40,837 bases of DNA from Candidatus Dojkabacteria bacterium (GTDB taxonomy: Bacteria; Patescibacteria; Dojkabacteria; SC72), in contig JALNYV010000019.1 of NCBI GenBank assembly GCA_023229785.1, positions 1 through 40,837 of the forward strand, given 5' to 3'. The number at the start of each line of letters is the position of its first letter. Within the stretch, counting starts at the first letter, position 1. This document shows positions 1-8,262 of the stretch, one piece after another. Below the pieces are notes generated by a model. The model worked only from the letters and a program-made list of their open reading frames with translations, ran no database searches and had not been told where the DNA came from. A program made the position numbers and the translations under genes.

Positions 1-144
1 TATATCAATATTTGCTGACCTATAGAATTTACCACCATCTTCAAAAAATTCTTGGTCAAAACCATTCTGCCAATTAAGTTGTACCCAATGTGGAAAGAAA
101 GTTGAATCTCTATAATTAGGTTCACCTGAAGAAAACTTATTTAC
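1..144. repeat. Left copy of the 144-bp end repeat
   Basis: Positions 1-144 match 40694-40837 with a single difference (T at 127, A at 40820). The gene that crosses the junction stays in frame when one copy is removed, giving a 40,693-bp circle. The mismatch is at the third position of a Ser codon (TCA versus TCT, codon 44 of the tailspike) and is silent. That favours a real variant in the sampled population over random error. This is either assembly overlap of a circular or circularly permuted molecule, or a short terminal redundancy; the sequence alone cannot separate these. Confidence 0.93.
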
Positions 145-258
145 AAAAGATGGTGATTCTTCTCTTGAATATGCGTGTCTACCTGCTCTAACTAACTTTG
201 CTAAAATAAATCCAAAGTTCCCTATCTTTATATTGTATTTTGAGTTAAGTGCTGCCAT
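1..258 (-). CDS. Tailspike-like protein, N-terminal part (continues at the other end of the window)
   Basis: Start codon ATG at 258-256; the 86 codons run off the left edge and continue in frame at 40693 on the circle. The whole protein is 1,222 aa and stops at 37283. This N-terminal segment is probably the part that attaches to the virion. The ATG is preceded on the minus strand by a TGATATAAT extended -10-like sequence only 6 nt away and has no Shine-Dalgarno, so a short-leader or leaderless transcript is possible. The upstream gene ends at 274. Continuity is read directly; the virion role is inferred from the C-terminal portion and neighbours. Confidence 0.85.
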   Translation of the reverse strand, partial: MAALNSKYNIKIGNFGFILAKLVRAGRHAYSREESPSFVNKFSSGEPNYRDSTFFPHWVQLNWQNGFDQEFFEDGGKFYRSANIDI

Positions 259-273
259 ATATTTATTATATCA

Positions 274-726
274 TCATCTGCCTTTTGCTAACCATGTTAC
301 TGCCAAACTTACATGAGTTGTAGCATCTGCATCTCTCCAATACATTGTCACCCCAGTTGCTGTTGGTGTATTAGTTCCAACTAATATATTAGCATTTCCA
401 TCTCTTGTTGTTACAAAAACACTTGGTGCTTCCTTAAATGCTGTACCAAAAGTTAGTATGATAGAACCAGAAGCAGAAGCAGCACCTGTCCATGTGGCAA
501 CACCATGTTCTTCTCTTTCTGTTGGTCTATATGCTCTAACCATTTGAGGTGTAGCAGATGGTGTTAATGTTCTTGAATCTGCACCACCATGAGTATGAAG
601 TTTAACTTGTTGTAATTCTAAAAATAATGCTGGGTCAAAATGAGATAGTCCAATTTGACCAGGACCAATATCTGATTTTCTTGTAACTGATTTAGGTAAT
701 GTTTCAAATGTTAGGTAACCGCCCAA
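274..726 (-). CDS. Small tail-fibre-like protein with H-lectin-like C-terminus
   Basis: 150 aa from a TTG start (726-724), chosen because a strong GGAGGTG Shine-Dalgarno lies 8 nt upstream. The N-terminal half contains FDPALFLELQQVKLHTHGG, a motif common in phage fibre and base-plate-associated proteins. The C-terminal half (about 75-150) has the strand pattern of H-type lectin folds (APSVFVTTRD, then TWLAKGR at the end). It likely binds a surface glycan or decorates the fibre. It overlaps the 3' end of the upstream HNH gene by 16 nt, and its ribosome-binding site lies inside that gene, suggesting the HNH gene was inserted here. Virion role inferred from position between tail genes. Confidence 0.65.
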   Translation of the reverse strand: MGGYLTFETLPKSVTRKSDIGPGQIGLSHFDPALFLELQQVKLHTHGGADSRTLTPSATPQMVRAYRPTEREEHGVATWTGAASASGSIILTFGTAFKEAPSVFVTTRDGNANILVGTNTPTATGVTMYWRDADATTHVSLAVTWLAKGR

Positions 727-1316
727 TTTAGAAACACCTCCTTACTAACAAATTTAGCATAATATTTATCTTGTTTTGCATGGCATATTTTACATAGAGT
801 TAATCCGTTACTAATAGTATATCTCAATTGTGGATATTTTGCCCACGATTTAATATGATGAGCCATAATATAAATTCCACTTCTTTTACAATTTTGACAA
901 GTGTAAGTGTCTCTTTCAAATACCTGACTTCTCCATAAAATATATTTGGCTTGTCCCATTGCTCTGTGTCTTTTTGTTCCCATTCCACCTTTCCAATTTG
1001 TTCCCTTCTCTCCTTTAAAATCTGCGTGATTTTCACTCATTTTTTTCCTAGTTTCTTTTGAGTGGTGTTTACCAGTAATGAAAGTCGGTTTATCTCTCTT
1101 AGATTTGCCACAACAACCTCTTGAACAAAACTTTGCATTGTTTTCACGATATTTAAAAACCTGAAATGAAGTATTACAAATAGAACAAATTTTTACCCTA
1201 TCACCAGACCGCCAGACAGGACTATTCTCTCCTCGTAACATTTTGAAAGCACAACTTCTACATCTTTCTGACCCAGACCAAATTTCTTTTTTACAATCAG
1301 AACATGAGTATTTCAT
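711..1316 (-). CDS. HNH homing endonuclease with NUMOD3-like DNA-binding motif
   Basis: 201 aa. N-terminal zinc-ribbon cysteines (C5, C8, C19, C22, then C44/C47 and C64/C69), a NUMOD3-like segment (GKHHSKETRKKMSE, about 82-95), and a C-terminal HNH nuclease with C140/C143, H153-H154, N170 and C175/C178-H179. This is the architecture of free-standing phage homing endonucleases, which cut DNA lacking the element and spread by repair. It is wedged between two virion genes and overlaps the downstream fibre gene. A TGCTATAAT extended -10 lies 9 nt before its ATG, with an AGGGAG ribosome site between, so it probably has its own promoter. Recognition sequence unknown. Confidence 0.88.
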   Translation of the reverse strand: MKYSCSDCKKEIWSGSERCRSCAFKMLRGENSPVWRSGDRVKICSICNTSFQVFKYRENNAKFCSRGCCGKSKRDKPTFITGKHHSKETRKKMSENHADFKGEKGTNWKGGMGTKRHRAMGQAKYILWRSQVFERDTYTCQNCKRSGIYIMAHHIKSWAKYPQLRYTISNGLTLCKICHAKQDKYYAKFVSKEVFLNWAVT

Positions 1317-1336
1317 ACTCCCTAAATTATAGCACT

Positions 1337-2215
1337 TTATTTTTTACCAAAAAGACTACGAAGTTTTGATACTGTTTTATTTATAACAGCTCCCTTTAAT
1401 CCACCTGGACTTATAATAGCTTGAACAATGCTTCTCAATGCGTTTCCAGCACTACCAATTCCCTGTTTTGCTACTGCTGCTGACCCACCAAAGGTTTGTC
1501 CTTTAGCACCGAGTCCTCCTGGTGTAAGTTGTCCTGCTCCAATTTTTGTACCAACATTAGTAAGAACTTTTCCTAGACTTCCAACAACTTGTTGTAATGC
1601 TGTTCCTGTTGCCCCACTTTTAGGAAAACCTTCAGTACCTTTTCCTTCTTCTCCCGCTACAACTCCACCACCTAGTTCTTTAATAAGAGGAAGTTGAGTT
1701 GATGCAGTTCTAAATTCTGGTGCTTGATATTCAGTTGATGCCCCAGTACTTAATATATCTCCTCTTGGATTTATTGCACCTTTGTTTACTCCTGCTCCTG
1801 AAACTGATTTTGCTGTAACTCCTGCTCTTGCTGGTGCAGATGCTACAGTTTTTGGTTGAGGGGTTGATACTCCACCTTGGAACATTGCTTGATTATTTGC
1901 TCCACTTCTTAAATTATTTGGTGATAATGGTTGACCTACTCCTGGTGCAATACCCGCTGTTTCAACTGGTGCTTGATTTGTTGGAGATGCAATTGACCCT
2001 GCTTCTGCTGATGGATTAACACTTACTGTTCTTGCTGAACCTTCTGGAATTGGTCTTAAAAATGGTTGTTCTATAAATTCTCTACCAAGTGAACCAGGTG
2101 CTGCTTTTCCTGGAATAGCAGGGTTGTTTATCTTCATCTCTTCTGTTTTGCGAAGAGGAGATGCTGGATTTGCTTTTGCAACAAGTGATGAACCAATTTG
2201 TGACCTTAGTGCCAT
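1337..2215 (-). CDS. Low-complexity Ala/Gly/Pro-rich virion-block protein
   Basis: 292 aa, not recognised. The first about 200 residues are rich in Pro, Ala, Ser and Gly and look disordered; the last 90 are Gly/Ala/Val-rich with amphipathic segments and a basic tail (LRSLFGKK). The composition resembles the disordered ends of the two large candidate ejection proteins at 12056-17612, so an internal virion or tail-interior role is possible but unproven. It has its own predicted promoter (TTGACA, 17 bp, TAAGAT; 2233-2261), overlapping the end of the upstream connector gene. Confidence 0.6.
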   Translation of the reverse strand: MALRSQIGSSLVAKANPASPLRKTEEMKINNPAIPGKAAPGSLGREFIEQPFLRPIPEGSARTVSVNPSAEAGSIASPTNQAPVETAGIAPGVGQPLSPNNLRSGANNQAMFQGGVSTPQPKTVASAPARAGVTAKSVSGAGVNKGAINPRGDILSTGASTEYQAPEFRTASTQLPLIKELGGGVVAGEEGKGTEGFPKSGATGTALQQVVGSLGKVLTNVGTKIGAGQLTPGGLGAKGQTFGGSAAVAKQGIGSAGNALRSIVQAIISPGGLKGAVINKTVSKLRSLFGKK

Positions 2216-2232
2216 ATTTTTATTCTATATTA

Positions 2233-2261
2233 ATCTTATACATTTATTATACCATTGTCAA
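2233..2261 (-). promoter_or_regulatory. Predicted sigma70-type promoter for the 1337-2215 gene
   Basis: Minus-strand TTGACA (2261-2256), 17-bp spacer, TAAGAT (2238-2233). Predicted start is about 10 nt before the ATG at 2215. The TGA of TTGACA is the stop codon of the upstream gene, so the promoter is folded into the gene end. Confidence 0.5.
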
Positions 2262-3121
2262 ACTAACTTTATAAAAGCAGGTTTTCTACTTCTTCTTAAT
2301 TGTGCTTCTCTTCTCTGTATTTGTGCTTCTAGTCTGGTAATAATAGAACCTATTGAAGGTAAATTACCACCCTCCGCACTAACTACTGAATTATATTTAT
2401 AATATAAAGTTCTGTTACCCTCTAACATTTGATATGCTTGAAGCATCATTATATTAAGTAAATGACTATCCCATATTTCTGGAACTTCTGCCATTTTCAA
2501 AAACATTTTTTCTGTCCACACACGAAGTGTAATTCCAGTTCTTGGTGCTGTATCAAAAATTAACATTCTACCTCTCACATTATAATTAACTAATCTCCCT
2601 AAATTATTTCCACTACTGTCAAGAAAATCAACACCAGTAATTCTAGTTACCCCAATAGGAAAATTAAATATTTCAGTTGTATTGTCTGGTACAAAACCTG
2701 TGTCTGTATAAGTTTCAAACCAAGTAGTAGGATATAATCTTTGAACTGCTTGTACTTCAAAAAAGTCTAAATCATCAGTGGAATAAAAATAATTATTAGA
2801 ATTTGTATCTTTCATCATTCTTCTAAATCTTGTTTGTAATACAGAACCACCTGCTAAAAAGATTTCTGAATAAGAAGACACAACACCGCTAGATGAATTT
2901 TTATATCTAAAACGATAATAAGTTGTGCCTACAGTTCCATTAGCATCTGTGTAAGAAGTGTATCCTGTAGATAAATCTGAGGCTGTAGTTTGGTCTATTG
3001 CCTGAGCCAAAACCACATCTGTAGGAGAAGTAAAAGCAGCAGCTGTCGCACTTTGAATATGAATTGAATCATACGTTGTCACTAAGTCTTGTGGATTTCT
3101 ACAATCTATAATTACTGCCAT
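2258..3121 (-). CDS. Putative head-tail connector / adaptor-like structural protein
   Basis: 287 aa. Residues 1-95 form a beta-rich domain with a YYRFRYKNSSSGVVSSYSE pattern like fibronectin/Ig-type folds. The remaining part has a mixed domain with RFRRMMKDTNSNNYFYSTDDLDFF and a helical C-terminus. I do not recognise a named family. The size, the position in the virion block and the helical end fit an adaptor or neck protein. The start has no Shine-Dalgarno, but GTGATAATAT lies just upstream, again suggesting a promoter very close to the ATG. Confidence 0.5.
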   Translation of the reverse strand: MAVIIDCRNPQDLVTTYDSIHIQSATAAAFTSPTDVVLAQAIDQTTASDLSTGYTSYTDANGTVGTTYYRFRYKNSSSGVVSSYSEIFLAGGSVLQTRFRRMMKDTNSNNYFYSTDDLDFFEVQAVQRLYPTTWFETYTDTGFVPDNTTEIFNFPIGVTRITGVDFLDSSGNNLGRLVNYNVRGRMLIFDTAPRTGITLRVWTEKMFLKMAEVPEIWDSHLLNIMMLQAYQMLEGNRTLYYKYNSVVSAEGGNLPSIGSIITRLEAQIQRREAQLRRSRKPAFIKLV

Positions 3122-3133
3122 ATATTTATATTA

Positions 3134-4759
3134 TCACATTGCCCTTGGTTTGTCTTTATCTCTTGTAAATCCACGGGGTGCGTTATTTGAACGAGAAAAT
3201 CCTGAAGCCACTGCAGAACTTACTTTTTTGAAAGCATCTGTAAATGTTTCTGGGATACCTGTTGATATTTTATACAACAGTTTGATTATTGTATCGGTTG
3301 CAGTTATTGTCTCAGTAAATAATTTTGTAAAACCTCTTGATAATGTATCAGTAATAGTTATGTTGTCTGTAAATGATTTTGTAATACTTTTAATTATGCT
3401 ATCAGTAGCAGTAATTACTTCTGTAAATGTTTTAGCAAAACCTCTAGCCATACTATCTGTAATAGTTATAACTTCTTGAAATGTTTTAGACATTGACCTA
3501 ACTACAGAGTCAGTAATAGTAATAATGTCAGTAAGTGTTTTAGATATTTCTTTTACAAAAGATGGTTCTGAAATTGTAATACTATCTGTAAAGGTTACAA
3601 AGCGATTATAAATTTTAGTGAATGTATCTGAAATATTAATAGTGTCGGTAAAAGACCTAACATATCCCATTATCTTGGAAAGAGTGTCTGATATTGTAAT
3701 AGCCTCAGTAAAAGTTTTTCCGATTGCTCTAATAAAGCTAGGTTCAGAAATAGTTATAGACTCTGTAAAAGTTACAAAACGATTGTATGCTTTAGAAAAA
3801 ATCTCTGAGATTGTAACGTTATCTGTAAATGTTTTTGTAATTGCCCTAACAAAACTTGGTTCAGTAATAGTTACTGTATCTGACAAAGTTTTCCCAATAG
3901 CTTTAATAAATGAAGGTTCACTTATGGTAATTGTTTCTGTAAAAGATTTGGTGTAGTTTGTACCAATTACTACTGTAAAAGTTTGACTTCCTGTAGTAAG
4001 CCAAGTAAAGACAGTATTTGCACCATCTGTTGCTTTTGTATAATCAGTATTTAAAGTTCCAGTTGAAGTACAGACACCAAAGTCTGCTGTTACATAACTA
4101 ACTATAACAACTCCTGAACCTCCATTACCAGAAACTCCAAGAGAAGAACCTCCTCCCCCTCCTCCTGAACCTGTGTTTGCAGTCCCAGCCGTTCCATTTC
4201 CAGCTCCCCCTCCTCCTGAACCTCCAGTACCATATCCACTTGCTGAGTTGTAAAGTCCCCCACCCCCACCACCTGCACGAACAACAGCTGAACCTGTAAT
4301 AGAGTTTGAAGTTCCCGCACCACCATTCCCTCCAGCAGTTGAACTACCATTTGCACCTGCTCCACCAGAACCGCCACCACCCCCAGAACCATAATTTGCA
4401 GCAGAGTTGACTCCATTTCCTCCATTATATGCAACAGTTCCTGTTCCTCCAGTATTTCCTTGGTCTCCACCTGAACCACCACCACCATAAGCTCCAGCAG
4501 CACCATTACCTAATGTTCCAGCATTTCCTCCTCCACCACCCCCACCCACAGCAGTAATTGTAGAAAAGACAGAACTTCCACCATTTGCTCCTCTTATTCC
4601 ACCTCCTGAACCACCTGCACCAACAGTTACTGTATATCCTTGAGGAGTTACGGTAAAAGCTGCATTATAAGCGTGTTCACCCGCACTTCCACCACCAGAT
4701 GTATTTCCATCTCCACCCTCACCTCCACCACCTATAACCAATACTTTCATTGTTGCCAT
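3134..4759 (-). CDS. Gly-rich adhesin-like protein with TITD/TISEPSF tandem repeats
   Basis: 541 aa. Residues 1-225 are a poly-Gly region with short aliphatic strands, resembling the polyglycine sandwiches of phage tail-tip adhesins. A beta domain follows (about 226-275). Residues about 275-500 hold roughly eleven repeats of 18-21 residues with the core FTDxITISDxxxK (variants TESITISEPSF and TEVITATDS). The repeats are visible in the DNA between about 3270 and 3960. The C-terminus is basic and disordered. Repeat number probably changes by recombination. Likely a fibre or adhesin extending from the virion. It starts 2 nt from the upstream gene with a GAGGAAAA ribosome site. Confidence 0.6.
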   Translation of the reverse strand: MATMKVLVIGGGGEGGDGNTSGGGSAGEHAYNAAFTVTPQGYTVTVGAGGSGGGIRGANGGSSVFSTITAVGGGGGGGNAGTLGNGAAGAYGGGGSGGDQGNTGGTGTVAYNGGNGVNSAANYGSGGGGGSGGAGANGSSTAGGNGGAGTSNSITGSAVVRAGGGGGGLYNSASGYGTGGSGGGGAGNGTAGTANTGSGGGGGGSSLGVSGNGGSGVVIVSYVTADFGVCTSTGTLNTDYTKATDGANTVFTWLTTGSQTFTVVIGTNYTKSFTETITISEPSFIKAIGKTLSDTVTITEPSFVRAITKTFTDNVTISEIFSKAYNRFVTFTESITISEPSFIRAIGKTFTEAITISDTLSKIMGYVRSFTDTINISDTFTKIYNRFVTFTDSITISEPSFVKEISKTLTDIITITDSVVRSMSKTFQEVITITDSMARGFAKTFTEVITATDSIIKSITKSFTDNITITDTLSRGFTKLFTETITATDTIIKLLYKISTGIPETFTDAFKKVSSAVASGFSRSNNAPRGFTRDKDKPRAM

Positions 4760-4760
4760 A

Positions 4761-5003
4761 TTATTTTTCCTCCTTTATCATCAAATCAATACACCTTAAA
4801 AACAATTTGTCTTTTTTAAGGTTCTGTTCATTGAGAGATATGGACTGTCTGGCATCAACTATTTCTTGGGAGTTTTGTTTTGACCTTTTAATGACATCTT
4901 GCCAGTAAAAGATATTTGCTTTTGCTTCAATAAGACGATAGGAGATGTTGTTTCTAAGTATAATTAGGTGTTCTGTGTCTGTTTTAATTTTTGTAATGTC
5001 CAT
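4761..5003 (-). CDS. Small coiled-coil protein of the tail block
   Basis: 80 aa, not recognised. Heptad-like spacing of Leu/Ile with many Lys/Glu/Gln through residues 10-75 suggests a helical coiled coil. It lies 2 nt upstream of the Gly-rich adhesin gene and its 3' end carries that gene's ribosome-binding site, so it may be a chaperone or assembly partner for the adhesin. No sequence motif supports a specific function. Confidence 0.6.
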   Translation of the reverse strand: MDITKIKTDTEHLIILRNNISYRLIEAKANIFYWQDVIKRSKQNSQEIVDARQSISLNEQNLKKDKLFLRCIDLMIKEEK

Positions 5004-5034
5004 AATTCCATTATAGACTAATTGTTGGAGTTAG

Positions 5035-5580
5035 TTAAGCGTATTTAACTTGGTGGGTAATTGCGAGTGTGTCAGTGTTTACCACATTGACTGCTGAGAA
5101 TGTTTGAGAAGCTAACATTATTCCACCTGATGTATTGTTATTAAATACTCCTTCTTCTGTCAAAGCTAATGCTCCAGTAAAGGTAAATGTTTTTGCCCAT
5201 TGTTCTGTATCACCTGTCAAAGTTGTAGTTGTATTTGTAACTGTAGCTGCACCTCTAGCACCACCATTGGTTGTTGATTCAGAACCTAATGCTGTAGCTG
5301 ATGGTGTTCCAACTCCAATTGCAATTGCTGTAAATGGTGTAGTAGTAGTTCCACCAATTTGGTCAGCTGATGCTTTTTTACCAACTGTGGTTACTGTATT
5401 TCTTTTAATTAATTCATAAGTAAAGACACCAGTAACAAAAGGAATAACTAAATCAATATTCAAGAATTTTTTGAAGAATCTCCATATGGCATTTTCTTTG
5501 AACAGTTTTTTAGCTTTACCATTTTTATCAAATAGTCTCATCTCTGTCCAACCTTGTACACTTAAATTATCTTTAAACAT
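5035..5580 (-). CDS. Minor structural / tail-associated protein
   Basis: 181 aa. The first 60 residues include an aliphatic segment (FLNIDLVIPFVTGVFTYELI). The rest is Thr/Ala/Gly-rich with the pattern FTFTGALALTEEGVFNN, then GGIMLASQTFSAVNVVNTDTL, seen in many phage tail-associated proteins of unknown function. It has its own predicted promoter (TTGACA, 17 bp, GATAAT at 5592-5620), separating it from the glycan-modifying cassette upstream. Confidence 0.55.
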   Translation of the reverse strand: MFKDNLSVQGWTEMRLFDKNGKAKKLFKENAIWRFFKKFLNIDLVIPFVTGVFTYELIKRNTVTTVGKKASADQIGGTTTTPFTAIAIGVGTPSATALGSESTTNGGARGAATVTNTTTTLTGDTEQWAKTFTFTGALALTEEGVFNNNTSGGIMLASQTFSAVNVVNTDTLAITHQVKYA

Positions 5581-5591
5581 ATGTTATTTTA

Positions 5592-5620
5592 ATTATCAAC
5601 TAATTATATTAAATTGTCAA
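5592..5620 (-). promoter_or_regulatory. Predicted promoter downstream of the glycan cassette
   Basis: Minus-strand TTGACA (5620-5615), spacer of 17 bp, GATAAT (5597-5592), 12 nt before the ATG at 5580. It overlaps the last codons of the preceding glycosyltransferase gene. Confidence 0.5.
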
Positions 5621-6599
5621 GGAATACTTTTATTTCCTCAAATTCTTCATCATAATTTACTACTTGCTTAAATCTTTCACTGGCATTTTGACATAGTTTG
5701 ATATAGTTCTCAGGCTCAGAATATATTTTTAATTTGTCCACTATCTGTTGTGCAGTAAGTCCATCAACTTCAATACAAGTAACTCCATCTTCCATCAAAT
5801 ACTCTGCAAGTTGTCCTTTGTAATATTCTCGTTTTACAATAGCAGGTCTACCACAAGCAAAAATATTATGAATAGTATGTCCAAAACCATCACCATCTTT
5901 TTTAAGATGCCATACAAATTTACTATCATGTATTGAATTAGCAATATTCTGTTCACCATCAATTACTCCATTTCTACCAGCAGCACCATAAACTTTGAAT
6001 TCATAATCTGGCATTAATTTTTCTACTTCATAAAATAACTGTGCATCTGGAAAACCATTAAAGACATGAATAAAAGAACTGATACAGTTTGATATAGTTG
6101 GTTCTTTGTAACAAAAAATATTAGTATCAAATTCTTGGTGATAAAAAACTGTATTTATATTGTTAGGAATTGGTTGAGGCATTATTGAAGCCATTACATT
6201 ATCTTGTTGATAATTACCCATAATCCAATTATTTCCATAATGACATATTAGTTTTGCATTTGGTTTATATTTTTTAATTAACTCTGCATATGCAATAAAA
6301 TGAGCTGGTATAGAAGCAATAACAATATCAATATCCATAGCCTCAAACTGATATAGTGTGATACAGTTGCCAATATCATTATTAAGAGGTTTTGAGTCTG
6401 GAAAAGGTTGTGAATTTGGTACTAAAAATTGAGAAATAGTACCTGCATCATTGTTGTATGGTTCAGCTATTTTCCAATATCCTTCATTAAACCATTCTAG
6501 TCCTATTGGTCTATAAACTTTTCCACCCAATCTTTTTTCAAAGAGAAGTTTGAAAGAGTTAAATAATGACTCATGGTGAAAATCTGTAAAGATATTCAC
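5604..6599 (-). CDS. Glycosyltransferase-like protein (GT-B type)
   Basis: 331 aa. The C-terminal half has a GT-B nucleotide-sugar-binding pattern: YEFKVYGAAG, then FVWHLKKDGDGFGHTIHNIFACGRPAIV, where the early GTs of this family have ExFG(E) motifs; here DGFGHTIHN and ACGRPAIV fill those positions. The N-terminal half is Rossmann-like (DIDIVIASIPAHFIAYAEL). It overlaps the upstream methyltransferase by 4 nt (ATGA), so it is translationally coupled and last in a five-gene cassette. The donor and acceptor are unknown; virion or receptor-glycan modification is the likely role. Three dispersed GATAYAGT direct-repeat sites lie inside the gene. Confidence 0.65.
   Translation of the reverse strand: MNIFTDFHHESLFNSFKLLFEKRLGGKVYRPIGLEWFNEGYWKIAEPYNNDAGTISQFLVPNSQPFPDSKPLNNDIGNCITLYQFEAMDIDIVIASIPAHFIAYAELIKKYKPNAKLICHYGNNWIMGNYQQDNVMASIMPQPIPNNINTVFYHQEFDTNIFCYKEPTISNCISSFIHVFNGFPDAQLFYEVEKLMPDYEFKVYGAAGRNGVIDGEQNIANSIHDSKFVWHLKKDGDGFGHTIHNIFACGRPAIVKREYYKGQLAEYLMEDGVTCIEVDGLTAQQIVDKLKIYSEPENYIKLCQNASERFKQVVNYDEEFEEIKVFLDNLI
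5690..5708 (+). repeat. Dispersed direct repeat site 1
   Basis: GACATAGTTTGATATAGTT inside a minus-strand glycosyltransferase gene, codes for part of NYIKLC on the opposite strand. Confidence 0.7.
6081..6099 (+). repeat. Dispersed direct repeat site 2
   Basis: GATACAGTTTGATATAGTT inside the same glycosyltransferase gene, read in a different frame (TISNCIS) from site 1. Confidence 0.75.
6350..6368 (+). repeat. Dispersed direct repeat site 3
   Basis: GATATAGTGTGATACAGTT, third copy in this gene, coding NCITLYQ on the minus strand. Confidence 0.75.
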
Positions 6600-7258
6600 A
6601 GTTCACCTTTCAAATATTTAGTTACAGAAAAATCAGATGCAGTTTTTTGAAAGATAGTTATTCCTCTCGGAGTAGGTAAGTTAATTACTTGAACCTCATG
6701 TTTTAATATAAAATCTCCAATATATTTTCTAAAATCTCCAAACGGGAAATGCTCCATCCCATGAGCAGTAATATTACTTAAACCTAAATGAGGATGTAAA
6801 TCGTGAATTATTATAATTCCACCTTGTTTTACAGAATTATAAAATTGTATAAATTCTTCAAACCTAATATCAGGTTCAGTATCTAATAAAACTAAATCAT
6901 AAATTTTATCTGTAGTAAAATTCTCAGACTTCATATCATATAAAGTGATATAGTTTGATATACTTAAACTATTCCACATATGATGGTCTTCTTCATAATG
7001 TTGAGGGTCAAATTCAATAGTATCTAAATGTCCTTTGTTGTTTTCTTTCAAAGCCAATGCCATATATGATGAGGCTATTCCTTTGTGTGTTCCAGTTTCT
7101 AATATATTGTCTGGTTTAATTACTCTAACTAATCCATATAAAAATTCACCAACTTCTGATTCTACACCACCAGTATTAAAACAAGTATATTCAATATTAG
7201 TAGGTTCTTGTATTACTTTTAATCCTGTCTTTTTCTCAATATATTTGGTTAAATTCAT
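6596..7258 (-). CDS. Class I SAM-dependent methyltransferase
   Basis: 220 aa from the ATG at 7258-7256, chosen because it gives the 4-nt ATGA overlap used throughout this cassette; an upstream Met at 7282 would overlap by 28 nt. Motif I is ILETGTHKGIASSYMAL (about residue 47-63), with an acidic strand-2 residue in LDTIEFDPQHYEED and a strand-4 motif YDLVLLDTEPD. A C-terminal GGIIIIHDLHP matches post-motif strands of the Methyltransf_24/CmcI-like group, which often act on sugars. It likely methylates a glycan made by the neighbouring transferases. Target not determinable. Confidence 0.75.
   Translation of the reverse strand: MNLTKYIEKKTGLKVIQEPTNIEYTCFNTGGVESEVGEFLYGLVRVIKPDNILETGTHKGIASSYMALALKENNKGHLDTIEFDPQHYEEDHHMWNSLSISNYITLYDMKSENFTTDKIYDLVLLDTEPDIRFEEFIQFYNSVKQGGIIIIHDLHPHLGLSNITAHGMEHFPFGDFRKYIGDFILKHEVQVINLPTPRGITIFQKTASDFSVTKYLKGEL
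6947..6965 (+). repeat. Dispersed direct repeat site 4
   Basis: GATATAGTTTGATATACTT inside the methyltransferase gene, coding SISNYITLY on the minus strand. Confidence 0.75.
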
Positions 7259-8262
7259 AATGTTTTTAAAAATTCTTTCCATTGTAATTTAATTTTCTCT
7301 TTGCCAAATAATTCAATTGCTCTTTCTCTGCCAGCTTTACCTATTGTTTTTGCTAACTCATGGTCTTCTATTAGTCTTTTTGTATATTCTTCTAATTCTA
7401 AAACATCATCTGAAACAAATCCATTTACTCCATTTGTAATTATTTCGTGAACTTCATAGGTGTCTTGTTCTTTATTAAATAAACTATTACCTATCTCTTT
7501 ACCAACCGCAACTACTGGCATTCCAGTCATCATTGCTTCAATTAAAGTAAGAGTATAACTAGCTGGTTGAGTACCTGTATAAAAAAAGCATCTATAATCT
7601 CTCATTGCTTTTTTCATTTCCTCATATTCAAGTTGACCACCCCAATCTAAAAGGTCTTGATTTTCTGCACCAAAAATAGCTCTTGGTTGATGTCTTGTAG
7701 CCTTCTCAAAAACATCATAATTGCAAAACTCACCACGAGATTTCATAGATTGTCCCATTGTCATTACTTTTGCTATTTCTCCATTCCAATCTTTAAATTC
7801 TTCGGGGTCTTTGTAAAATCTAATCATTGCGTCTGCACCATTATATAGTTGTATATTTTCTTCTTTTGGAGAATATCTGACAATTTTTAGTCCTTCATCT
7901 CTAAAGGGCTGTAATCTAAATTCATTAGCAGAAGTATTTTGACCGATAGTTCTTAATACAATCTTTTTGTTTTTAAGCAACTCCCAATTGTTTGAAATCC
8001 AAGCATCAACATGATGCACAATAATTACATCAAAAGGGTCAACTAAATCCGCATGAAGATTATCCTTAGAATAAACACCAGCAACACTTATTAAATGGTC
8101 ATCATATTTCCCTTCTAAAATTGGTGGTCTTTTATTGTCGTGTGGTTGATGAGGGTTAATATAACTACCCATTGAAAATACATCATATCCAAGTTCAAGA
8201 AATAACTTGTATTCATCTGCTTCAAGGATGCTGTGGCACGGTAAAAGTAAAATTCTTTTCAT
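7255..8262 (-). CDS. Glycosyltransferase family 1/4-like
   Basis: 335 aa. GT-B fold: N-terminal MKRILLLPCHSILEADEY strand-loop, central LHADLVDPFDVIIVHHVDAW, and the C-terminal donor site TGTQPASYTLTLIEAMMTGMPVVAVGKEIG, where the EAMMTGMPVV segment is the E-x7-E-type nucleotide-sugar motif of retaining transferases. It overlaps both neighbours by 4 nt (ATGA). The MTGMPVVA segment strongly supports glycosyltransferase identity; substrate unknown. Confidence 0.82.
   Translation of the reverse strand: MKRILLLPCHSILEADEYKLFLELGYDVFSMGSYINPHQPHDNKRPPILEGKYDDHLISVAGVYSKDNLHADLVDPFDVIIVHHVDAWISNNWELLKNKKIVLRTIGQNTSANEFRLQPFRDEGLKIVRYSPKEENIQLYNGADAMIRFYKDPEEFKDWNGEIAKVMTMGQSMKSRGEFCNYDVFEKATRHQPRAIFGAENQDLLDWGGQLEYEEMKKAMRDYRCFFYTGTQPASYTLTLIEAMMTGMPVVAVGKEIGNSLFNKEQDTYEVHEIITNGVNGFVSDDVLELEEYTKRLIEDHELAKTIGKAGRERAIELFGKEKIKLQWKEFLKTL

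Noticed and set aside
3270..3960. CRISPR-like array
   Set aside because: The repeats are in frame, code for protein repeats and have no conserved spacer structure.
1428..4506. Open plus-strand frames opposite the Gly/Pro-rich genes
   Set aside because: They mirror low-complexity coding sequence on the minus strand, have no ribosome sites and no gene-like composition.
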